Below, one piece after another: positions 57,118 to 64,000 of a stretch of 64,000 nt of DNA. Position 1 is the first letter of the stretch; each line of letters opens with the position of its first letter. This stretch comes from Myxococcales bacterium (lineage in GTDB: Bacteria; Myxococcota_A; Polyangia; Polyangiales; Ga0077539): positions 186,001-250,000 of the forward strand of contig JAEUKI010000040.1 of NCBI GenBank assembly GCA_016793325.1, written 5' to 3'. A program made the translations under genes and the position numbers. The notes beneath the pieces are model-generated. The model was not told where the DNA came from and did not search any database. It worked only from the letters and a program-made list of their open reading frames with translations.

Positions 57118-59816
57118 GGGATCTCGCCGCCGCCAGCGCGGAGCCACAATTGGTGCGCCGCGCGCGCGAGCGCTCCGTCGAGGTCATCGGGAGCGACGCG
57201 ATCGGTCGTTCGCTCTCCGCGCGCGAGCACAGGAATGCTCATGGGCGACGGCTGTTCGAGCAGCGCGAACTCGACCGACGCGCGCGAGCACCGCTCGAGC
57301 CAACGCTCGGCGCGCTCGCCGTCGAGCGCGGTCCAGATCGTCTGATCGAGCGCGCGAAGCAGCAGGTGACCCGGGGCGTGCTTTCGCAGCACGTCGTAGA
57401 GGAGCCCCGGCGTCGCCGCGCCCGGCCGCGTGTCTGCCGTCGAGAGCTGCGAGACGCGAGCGACTTCTCGAAATGATGTGCGCGCGAGCATCGAGCCTTC
57501 GAGCGTGCGCGCGAGCAGCGCGCGGAGCTGCGCGGACTCGCTCGGAGCAAAGAGCGAGAGCGCCGCCTCGCGACGGTCGACCGAGAGCGCGCTTCGCCGA
57601 GGGAGCGTCAGCGCGAGCCCGAGGTCCGACGCGCACAGCTCGCAGCCCGCGCCCGTCGTCGCGCGCCAGCGCTCGGCGGCGACGCGCGCGAGCACTTCGT
57701 TCGCCGCCCACCCTGCAAACGTGTAGAGCACCAGCGTGTCGCGACCGCGACCGCGCACGCACTCGAGCACCACCCGCGCCTCGGTCGGGACGGCGCTCAC
57801 CGCTCGCTGCGCGCTCGTCCAACGCGCGAGCAAGAGGGCCACCGCGGGGTCCACCGCGAGCTCGCGAGCGATCGACGCGCTCGCTTCAGCGTCGTCTCTC
57901 GCGTTGGCGACACACTCGTCGAGCGCTCGGTAGCAACGGGCGACCTCGCGGGCGACCAGGTCGCTCCGCGGCGCGCGGCTCCCGGTCCACTGCGCGACGG
58001 GGCCGCGATCGCGTTCGGCGCGGGCCACGTCCATGCGCGTGGGCGTGGTGCGCGCGAGGACCTTCCACGTGCTTCCCGCGAGGGCGAAGCGATCGCCGAC
58101 CTCGAGGCCCGCCGCGAAGCGCCCCTCGATGCGACCGATCAAGCGCGAGCCGAAGTGCACCGCCACCGCGGGATCGTCGACGATGGTCCCGACGCCGCGG
58201 AGGTACGCGCGCTGGACGTGCGGGCCCGCGAAGGCGAGGAGGCCGGACTCGTCGGCGATGATTTTGTGTGCTTCGTCGTAGGCCGCGAGCGCGTCGCCGC
58301 CCGTGCGCAGGTGATCGACCGCGGACGCGAGCGTCTCGTCGTCGACCTTCGAAAACGCCCGCGAACCTCGGAGCGTTCGCGCGAGCTCGTCGTGCGACAC
58401 AGGCCCCATGGCGACGACCGCGAGCACGCCTTGCACGAGGACGTCGTCGTCGTCGCTTCGCACGAGGACCGGCTCGACCTCGCCTCGCGCGCTGCAGCGA
58501 CGGACGGCCACCGCGTCGACGATGTCCGCCACGTCCGTGCACGCCACGAGCGCGCGCGGAGTCTCGTCGGGCCTGTGCCTGCTGCGCCCCGCGGACTGAA
58601 CGGCCTGCGTGACCGTCACGGGCGCGCCCAAGAAGAGCACTTGCTCCGCCGCGGGGACGTCGATCCCGGCCTCGAGCGAGCTCGTCGCGACGACCGCGCG
58701 CAGCTCTCCGCGCTGGAGCTTCTGCGCGACGAGCCCGCGCTCGTCGGCGGACATCGACCCATGAAAACAAGCCACCGGCATATTCGCCGGCAAAATGTCT
58801 CGCAACGCGCGGGTCCACGCCTCGGCGCGGGGGCGAGACGAAACGAAGATCATCGTTGTTCCCCCGGCGGAGGCGTCGGCGGAGGGGCGGGCGACGGCGC
58901 GGGCGACCGCGGGCAAGAGCTTCTTCGCGCTCCATCCCGCGGAGGGAAACGGCTCGTCGCTCGCCACCGTGAGCAGCTCGATCGACGGCGGTCGAAAGGC
59001 TCCCGCCTCGAGCACCGAGACACCCGATCGATCCGCGCGACGCTCGGGCGCGCGACCTGCGATCCACGCGGTGATCTCGGTGATCGGGTGCGCTGTCGCG
59101 GTGAGCGCGACGCGCCTGGGTCGATCGTTGCCGCGCGCGCGACAGAGCGCGTCGAGCGTCGCGAGCGTCACCGACAAGAGAGCGCCGCGCTTGTGCGCCG
59201 CGAGCTGGTGCACTTCATCGAGCATCACGACGGACACCGCCGCGAGCGACTCGCGCGCGCCCGACCCGAGCAACACGGCCAGCGACTCGGGCGTGAGCAC
59301 GAGCACCGCAGGGGGCTTTCGCTTCTGCGAAGCGCGCTCGCTCGAGCTGGTGTCTCCCGTGCGCGACGCGACAGAGAGCGGCTCGCGCGCGGGCGATGCG
59401 CCGTCGCTTCGATCGAGCGCAGACAAGCCACGCGCGACGGTGGCGAGCGTCTCTCGGTGCTGATCGACGAGCGCGCGCGTCGGGCACACGACGAGGACAG
59501 CAGTCCCGCTCGCGAGGTAGCGGCCGCGGTCGGCGTCGATGGTGGCGAGGATCGGGAGCGAGGCGGCGAAGGTTTTTCCGCTCCCGGTCGGAGCCACGAG
59601 CAACAGGTCGTCGTGCGTTTCGAACCAGCCCCCGAACATCGCCGTCTGCGCCTCGGTGGGCTCGAGCTCGAGCTCCGCGAGAAACGCCGCGCAACGGCGC
59701 TCGAGCGGGTGCTCGACGGGCGTTGTTCGCGTCCGCGCCGCGGGCCTGCGCTTGGGCTCGCGCAGAACCTCCTCGGTCACCATCGCCGGTGATGTGGGCG
59801 CCGAACGCTTCGTCAT
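57114..59816 (-). CDS. Ligase-associated DExH-box helicase (Lhr type)
   Basis: The 900-residue helicase has motif Q/I (A-P-T-G-S-G-K-T near 77-84), Ia (C-P-T-R-A-L-V-D-Q), II (D-E-V-H, so DExH) near 208-211, III (T-A-T-A-H-P) and the RecA2 motifs F-V-S-S-R-P-R-A and G-R-S-R-H-R near 408. A winged-helix and long Lhr C-terminal region follows (about 500-890). These proteins are usually encoded with PdeM, an exonuclease and an ATP-dependent ligase in DNA-repair cassettes. Here only PdeM is adjacent. The ligase and nuclease, if present, are elsewhere. Confidence 0.88.
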   Translation of the reverse strand: MTKRSAPTSPAMVTEEVLREPKRRPAARTRTTPVEHPLERRCAAFLAELELEPTEAQTAMFGGWFETHDDLLLVAPTGSGKTFAASLPILATIDADRGRYLASGTAVLVVCPTRALVDQHRETLATVARGLSALDRSDGASPAREPLSVASRTGDTSSSERASQKRKPPAVLVLTPESLAVLLGSGARESLAAVSVVMLDEVHQLAAHKRGALLSVTLATLDALCRARGNDRPRRVALTATAHPITEITAWIAGRAPERRADRSGVSVLEAGAFRPPSIELLTVASDEPFPSAGWSAKKLLPAVARAVARPSADASAGGTTMIFVSSRPRAEAWTRALRDILPANMPVACFHGSMSADERGLVAQKLQRGELRAVVATSSLEAGIDVPAAEQVLFLGAPVTVTQAVQSAGRSRHRPDETPRALVACTDVADIVDAVAVRRCSARGEVEPVLVRSDDDDVLVQGVLAVVAMGPVSHDELARTLRGSRAFSKVDDETLASAVDHLRTGGDALAAYDEAHKIIADESGLLAFAGPHVQRAYLRGVGTIVDDPAVAVHFGSRLIGRIEGRFAAGLEVGDRFALAGSTWKVLARTTPTRMDVARAERDRGPVAQWTGSRAPRSDLVAREVARCYRALDECVANARDDAEASASIARELAVDPAVALLLARWTSAQRAVSAVPTEARVVLECVRGRGRDTLVLYTFAGWAANEVLARVAAERWRATTGAGCELCASDLGLALTLPRRSALSVDRREAALSLFAPSESAQLRALLARTLEGSMLARTSFREVARVSQLSTADTRPGAATPGLLYDVLRKHAPGHLLLRALDQTIWTALDGERAERWLERCSRASVEFALLEQPSPMSIPVLARGERTTDRVAPDDLDGALARAAHQLWLRAGGGEIP

Positions 59817-60020
59817 CGGCCGCGCGCCGACGGGTTGGAGTGGCTCGATGGATCGCGCAGTTTCCTGCGATTTTTCAGCGGAGAACGAGGTCGCACGCGC
59901 CCGACGCCGCGCGCCGCGGAGCCCGCGCGCTGCAAAGATTTCAATTCGCGCTTCTTGTCGTTGATGCGCTCTGGGGCTGTAGCGTGACCCTCGGTTCGTG
60001 CTACGGTCTGGTTACTCATC

Positions 60021-60278
60021 GTGGAGGTCGTGCTCCGAAAGCTCGGACCCAAGCCCGGTAGACCGGTGGTCGGACGGCTCGTGCGCGCCCCGCGTCGCGG
60101 CTCTGTCGTCGTCATCGAGTTTCCCGACGGGCTTCACGAATACGTGACCACACCCGTGCGTCGCATCCTTCGCGTCGCAGGACAAGAGGTCTACTACCTG
60201 CAAACGACGAACAGCCGCTATCGCCTCGAAGTGCGTCGCACGACGCCGATGGCGAGCGAGACTTCGTCGGCGAAGTAG
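60021..60278 (+). CDS. Small basic hypothetical protein
   Basis: This is an 85-residue protein from GTG 60021. It is beta-rich and basic ([20 protein letters not shown]) with a T-N-S-R-Y-R-L-E-V end, resembling a small SH3-like or OB-like fold. No family recognised. It lies between the divergent Lhr gene (204 bp away) and convergent ychF (21 bp away). Confidence 0.55.
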   Translation: MEVVLRKLGPKPGRPVVGRLVRAPRRGSVVVIEFPDGLHEYVTTPVRRILRVAGQEVYYLQTTNSRYRLEVRRTTPMASETSSAK

Positions 60279-60299
60279 CCCGCTCCCCCAACGCGGCGC

Positions 60300-61400
60300 T
60301 CACACGTTGAAGCGGAAGTGCACGACGTCCCCGTCGCGCATCACGTACTCCTTGCCCTCGATGCCGAGCTTGCCCGCGGCGCGAACGGCAGCCTCGGTCT
60401 TCAGCTTCACCAAGTCCTCCCACAGGATGATCTCGGCGCGGATGAACCCTCGCTCGAAGTCCGAGTGAATCTTGCCTGCCGCTTGCGGCGCGCGCGTCCC
60501 GCGCTTGATCGGCCACGCGTGCACCTCGGGGTCGCCCGCGGTGAAGAACGTGATCAGGTCGAGCAGCGCGTAGCCCGTGCGCACGACCGAGAAGAGCCCA
60601 GGCTCTTCGAGGCCGATGCCCGCGAGAAAGTCGCCCTGATCTTCTTTGGGCAGCGACGCGATCTCCGCTTCGATCGCGGCGGAGATGCGCACCATCGGGA
60701 GGCCGCGCTCCTTGGCGAGCTTCTCGACGGCCTTCACGTGCTTGTTGCCCTCGCCGTGCAGGTCCTTCTCGGCGACGTTGGCCACGAAGAACACAGGCTT
60801 GTCCGTGAGCAAGAAGAGGTTTCGCAGCACCGCGCGGTGCTCGTCGGACATCGGGATGAGCCGCGCGATCTTGCCCTCGTCCAAGCCCTTGCGCGCGATC
60901 TCGTAGACCTCGGCGGCGAGCTTGTCCTCGGCCTTGCCGCCCTTCGCTTGCTTGCGCGCCTTGTCGAGCGCCTTGTCCACCGAGTCGAGGTCCTTGAGGA
61001 TGAGCTCGGTCTCGATCGTCTCGATGTCGGCCAGCGGATCGACCTTGTTCTCGACGTGGATGATCCCCTCGTCTTCGAAGCAACGGACGACGTGCGCGAT
61101 CGCGTCGACCTCGCGGATGTTGGACAAGAACGCGTTGCCGCGGCCCTCGCCCTTGCTCGCGCCGCGCACGAGCCCCGCGATGTCCACGAACTCGATCGAC
61201 GCGGGGACTTCTTTCGCGGGCTTGAAGTGCGCCACCAGCGCGTCGAAGCGCTTGTCTGGGACGATCACCGTTCCGCGGTTGGGCTCGATCGTACAAAACG
61301 GATAGTTTGCCGACTCGGCCTTGGCCGTCGTGCTCACCGCGTTGAAGAGCGTGCTCTTGCCCACGTTGGGCAACCCGACAATGCCAATCTGCAAGGCCAT
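60300..61400 (-). CDS. ychF: Redox-regulated ATPase/GTPase YchF
   Basis: The start is ATG 61400 ([11 protein letters not shown]), the usual N-terminus; the frame upstream adds an unlikely basic tail. The 366-residue protein has G-L-P-N-V-G-K-S-T at about 9-17, the characteristic [10 protein letters not shown] after it, D-I-A-G-L-V near 68 and the YchF motif switching GTP specificity to ATP. The C-terminal TGS domain has F-F-T-A-G and H-S-D-F-E-R-G-F. YchF is a universally conserved Obg-related ATPase with roles in stress and ribosome or proteasome regulation. Confidence 0.96.
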   Translation of the reverse strand: MALQIGIVGLPNVGKSTLFNAVSTTAKAESANYPFCTIEPNRGTVIVPDKRFDALVAHFKPAKEVPASIEFVDIAGLVRGASKGEGRGNAFLSNIREVDAIAHVVRCFEDEGIIHVENKVDPLADIETIETELILKDLDSVDKALDKARKQAKGGKAEDKLAAEVYEIARKGLDEGKIARLIPMSDEHRAVLRNLFLLTDKPVFFVANVAEKDLHGEGNKHVKAVEKLAKERGLPMVRISAAIEAEIASLPKEDQGDFLAGIGLEEPGLFSVVRTGYALLDLITFFTAGDPEVHAWPIKRGTRAPQAAGKIHSDFERGFIRAEIILWEDLVKLKTEAAVRAAGKLGIEGKEYVMRDGDVVHFRFNV

Positions 61401-61504
61401 TCGCTTGTTCTCCGAGAAACCAGCGGGCGCGTAACACGGACGGCGCCAACCGCGCAACGACCGCACGCGCCGAGCGCGCGTAGAACTCCGGTACGATCAG
61501 CGCG

Positions 61505-63388
61505 ATGAGAGCACTTCGCTTGGAGACGTTCGCGCTCGCGACGATCGTGACGGGGTGCGGAGCGAGGGTCGCTCCGCAGGTCGATGGAGCGATTCCACCG
61601 GGAGATTCCGCGGTGATCGACAGCGGCATCACGCCCGTCGACGCGACAGATCCGCCTCGCGACGGCGCAGCCCCGTGCGGCGTCGGGCAACGACGGCTCG
61701 GCGACGAGTGCGTCGGCGAAGGGGCCCCGAGGCCGATCGCGCCGCTGTCGCTCGGGACGACGAGCGGGCTTCGGCCGCGTTTTCGCTGGGTGAATCCAGC
61801 GGGAGCCGTCGGTGCGCGCATCGAGCTCTGCCGCGATCGCGCGTGCGCGACGCCGATCGAAGCCGCCGACGTCGACGGCGAGAGCTTCGCGCCGGGCGCT
61901 CCTTTGCCTGCGCGAAGCGTGTTGTTCTGGAGGCTGCGCGCGAGGAGCCGAAGCGCGACGGACACGGTCACGAGCGCGACGTGGTTGTTGCACACGCCAG
62001 CGATGGACGGCTCGCCCGAGACGAGCACGCATCCGCGGCTCGACCTCAACGGCGACGGCGCGGACGACGTCGCGATCGGCGCTCGTTTCGCGGGGCCCAA
62101 CGGGCTTCCCGCGGCGGGCGTCGTGCGGATCTCCTACGGCAGCGCGAGGCCATCGCTCGCGACGGACGTCGAGCTCCCAGGCGTCGCGCGGTTCGAAAAC
62201 TTCGGGACGTCCGTGGCCTCCGCCGGCGACATGAACGGCGACGGCTACGGCGAGATCATCGTCGGAGCGCCCTTCGCCCCGCGCAACGGCGTGGTCGGCG
62301 CCGGGCGCGTCGCGATCTACCTCGGCGGCCCGATGGGCGCGCAGAGCGCGGCGCCGATCTCGATCGAAGCAGGCGAGAGCATCACGTCGTTCGGCCAGAG
62401 CGTCAGCGGCGGCGGCGACCTCAACGGCGACGGCTACGCAGACGTCTTGATTGGAAGCCCCCAAAATCGAGGCGCCGTCAGCCAGCAATCGGGCATGGTG
62501 ACCATCGTCTTCGGCGGCCCTGCGCTCTCTCGCGACGCCGCGCGCATCGACCTCACGGGCGGGCGCTTCTGGTTGGGTCTCGGGCGCGCCGTCAGCGGCG
62601 GCGGGGACATCAACGGCGATGGCGTGAGCGACTTCGTCGTGCTCGCGGCGCCGGATTCACCCGTCGCGCAGCAGCAGATCCACGTCGTCTACGGTCGAGC
62701 GGACCTCACCCGCGTGATGCCGGACTTCAACTTCGAGACGACGCGGACGACCGACCTCACGATGGGCGATTTGAACCACGATGGGTTCAGCGATTTCGTC
62801 GCGGGCGCCGTCGAGACGAGCTCGTTCGAGTCCGTCGTCGGGCGCGTGTATCTCGGGCGCTCGATGTCGGGGCCGATGCGAGAGGCCACTGTTCCGGGAC
62901 CTGTGATGGACGGGCCGGGCGTCGCGCGCGCGAGGATCGTGGGCGACCTCAACGGCGATGGCTTCGACGACCTCGCGCTCGCCTCTCCGCAGGGAGGAAT
63001 GCCTTCGATCGGCCCGGTGGGCGCTGCGCACTTCTTTGCAGGCAGCGCGCGTTCGGTGGGCGCGCGGTTCTTCGTGCTCAACGGCCAAGAGATGAACTCG
63101 GGGTTCGGCTCAGCGCTCTCGGGCTTCTGCGACCACAACGGCGACGGCCTCGGAGACGTGATGATCACGAGCGCCAGCGCGATCCCTGCGACCGCGACGG
63201 ACACAGGACGCGCGGAGCTCTATCTCGGCGTGATGGGCGCGACTCCGCGGCGCGCGGCGAGCGCCACGGGACGAGCGACGGTCGAGCAGTTCGGCGGCTC
63301 GGTCGCATCGACGACGAGGCCCCCGACGAGCGCGCTCAGAGGTCGATCTGCATGCCGACTTCGACGACCTGCTCGGTGGGGATGCTGA
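61505..63388 (+). CDS. FG-GAP-repeat lipoprotein, C-terminus possibly truncated
   Basis: The 627-residue protein has signal A-L-A-T-I-V-T-G-C (Cys18) and an I-P-P-G-D spacer. A small domain with a Cys pair (C-R-D-R-A-C) precedes at least six FG-GAP repeats over about 175-600: [60 protein letters not shown]. The last visible repeat begins E-Q-F-G-G-S-V-A but then runs into the antisense of the kup 3' end, giving an Arg/Ala-rich tail. The gene may have lost its true end. Confidence 0.85.
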   Translation: MRALRLETFALATIVTGCGARVAPQVDGAIPPGDSAVIDSGITPVDATDPPRDGAAPCGVGQRRLGDECVGEGAPRPIAPLSLGTTSGLRPRFRWVNPAGAVGARIELCRDRACATPIEAADVDGESFAPGAPLPARSVLFWRLRARSRSATDTVTSATWLLHTPAMDGSPETSTHPRLDLNGDGADDVAIGARFAGPNGLPAAGVVRISYGSARPSLATDVELPGVARFENFGTSVASAGDMNGDGYGEIIVGAPFAPRNGVVGAGRVAIYLGGPMGAQSAAPISIEAGESITSFGQSVSGGGDLNGDGYADVLIGSPQNRGAVSQQSGMVTIVFGGPALSRDAARIDLTGGRFWLGLGRAVSGGGDINGDGVSDFVVLAAPDSPVAQQQIHVVYGRADLTRVMPDFNFETTRTTDLTMGDLNHDGFSDFVAGAVETSSFESVVGRVYLGRSMSGPMREATVPGPVMDGPGVARARIVGDLNGDGFDDLALASPQGGMPSIGPVGAAHFFAGSARSVGARFFVLNGQEMNSGFGSALSGFCDHNGDGLGDVMITSASAIPATATDTGRAELYLGVMGATPRRAASATGRATVEQFGGSVASTTRPPTSALRGRSACRLRRPARWGC

Positions 63389-64000
63389 AGTACAGCGTCG
63401 CGTTGCGCGCGTTGCGCGAGAGCAGCGCGAAGAGGCTCTCGGCGGTGGGGCCCATGCGCCCCTTGGCGCCCGCGACGAACGTCTCGCGACCGAGAAAATA
63501 CGTGACGGTCTTCGGGTCGAGCGGGACGCCGCGCTGCGCTGCGCGCTCGAGCTCCTTGGGGACGTTGGGGCTCTCCATGAAGCCCACGCGGACGATCACG
63601 CGGTGAAATCCGTTGCCGAGGTCTTCGATCGCGAGGCGCTCTTCGGTGACGTACGGGACGTGGTCCGTGCTGATCGTCACGAGCACCACCGTGCTGTGCA
63701 GCGATCGCATGCGCCGCACGATGTGATCGAGCACCGGGGGAACGCCCTTGCCCGACGACGTCATGAACACCCCGACGCCCGGGATGCGCTGCACTGCGCC
63801 CGAGGGAGCGCCCTCTTGGTAGGGCCGCCCTCCGCCGCCGGGTGAGAGCGCCGTGATGAACGCGTCGAGGTCTCCGACGCGCTCGCCGTAGTGCTCGCCG
63901 AGCAGCGACCGGCCGCGACGCCACACGGCCATCGCCGCGAAGAACACCGCTCCGACCACGAGTGGTAGATAGCCGCCGTCGAAGAATTTGAGCAGATTTG
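63336..64000 (-). CDS. kup: Kup-type potassium uptake protein, C-terminal part (5' end beyond window)
   Basis: The frame is open to the window edge. The first visible residues, N-L-L-K-F-F-D-G-G-Y-L-P-L-V, match the end of the last membrane segment region of Kup. The conserved cytosolic C-terminus follows: R-I-P-G-V-G-V-F-M-T-S-S-G-K-G-V-P-P, G-F-M-E-S-P-N-V-P and F-L-G-R-E-T-F-V, ending V-V-E-V-G-M-Q-I. Kup transports K+ with protons. It overlaps the convergent FG-GAP gene by 53 bp. Confidence 0.93.
   Translation of the reverse strand, partial: NLLKFFDGGYLPLVVGAVFFAAMAVWRRGRSLLGEHYGERVGDLDAFITALSPGGGGRPYQEGAPSGAVQRIPGVGVFMTSSGKGVPPVLDHIVRRMRSLHSTVVLVTISTDHVPYVTEERLAIEDLGNGFHRVIVRVGFMESPNVPKELERAAQRGVPLDPKTVTYFLGRETFVAGAKGRMGPTAESLFALLSRNARNATLYFSIPTEQVVEVGMQIDL

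Noticed and set aside
1..64000. tRNA, rRNA, prophage or integrative element
   Set aside because: No cloverleaf, rRNA stretch, integrase, tail or capsid gene was seen on either strand.

Overview
The window is very GC-rich and strongly biased to G/C at third codon positions. It carries many lipoproteins with Asp/Thr/Ser-rich spacers (TDTG, DVTD, DSGV units), myxobacterial-type disulfide repeats, FG-GAP proteins and heme/DUF1501 secreted pairs. This points to a myxobacterium-like member of the Myxococcota, most like the Sandaracinaceae/Polyangiales. That placement is inferred from protein style, because there is no rRNA in the window. I saw no rRNA, tRNA, CRISPR array, prophage or transposase gene.

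Layout. 1-3.2 kb: the 3' end of a large beta-sandwich protein, a 270-bp palindromic element, a DUF559 nuclease-like gene, an Rpn-like protein and an unknown gene. 3.3-6.4 kb: two paralogous M23 peptidase lipoproteins flanking a GNAT acetyltransferase. 6.4-10 kb, minus strand: hprK, then a class V aminotransferase overlapping a small lipoprotein. 10-17 kb: a Cys-rich lipoprotein, then a 1175-residue exported protein next to a FadL-like outer-membrane protein. 17-25 kb: a WD40-like protein, a ferritin-like protein, two unknown overlapping genes, a membrane-anchored Ser/Thr kinase, a phosphopantetheinyl transferase and a DUF4177-like protein. 25-28 kb: a pseudouridine-synthase-like/methyltransferase fusion and an Eis-type acetyltransferase. 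28-30.2 kb: a two-gene ATPase/HNH defence module (Septu, PtuAB-like) behind a striking multi-helix intergenic structure. 30.2-38.8 kb: a GH5 glycosidase, lipoproteins, a LysR/MDR divergent pair, and a three-gene minus-strand envelope operon. 38.9-44.7 kb: a three-gene MoxR AAA+ system with two large poorly characterised partners. 44.8-49.7 kb: a membrane protein, a beta-propeller protein, lipoproteins and a GDPD phosphodiesterase, interspersed with two copies of a ~199-bp palindromic mobile element. 50-56 kb: a beta-barrel protein, a heme-type lipoprotein, a DUF1592-class cytochrome and a DUF1501 Tat protein. 56.3-59.8 kb: the ligase-associated helicase (Lhr type) and its metallophosphoesterase PdeM. 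60-64 kb: a small unknown protein, YchF GTPase, an FG-GAP lipoprotein and the C-terminal part of a Kup potassium transporter.

How the genes work together. Most loci are envelope or secretion cargo. Four are true multi-gene systems: the PtuAB-like defence pair, the MoxR ternary-type operon, the heme/DUF1592/DUF1501 secreted set, and Lhr-PdeM. A recurring feature is that short palindromic elements sit at gene 3' ends and supply the last codons and the stop codon. This is seen for the LysR gene and the beta-propeller gene (both end G-T-V-L-stop inside the element terminus) and, with a different element, for the DUF559 gene.
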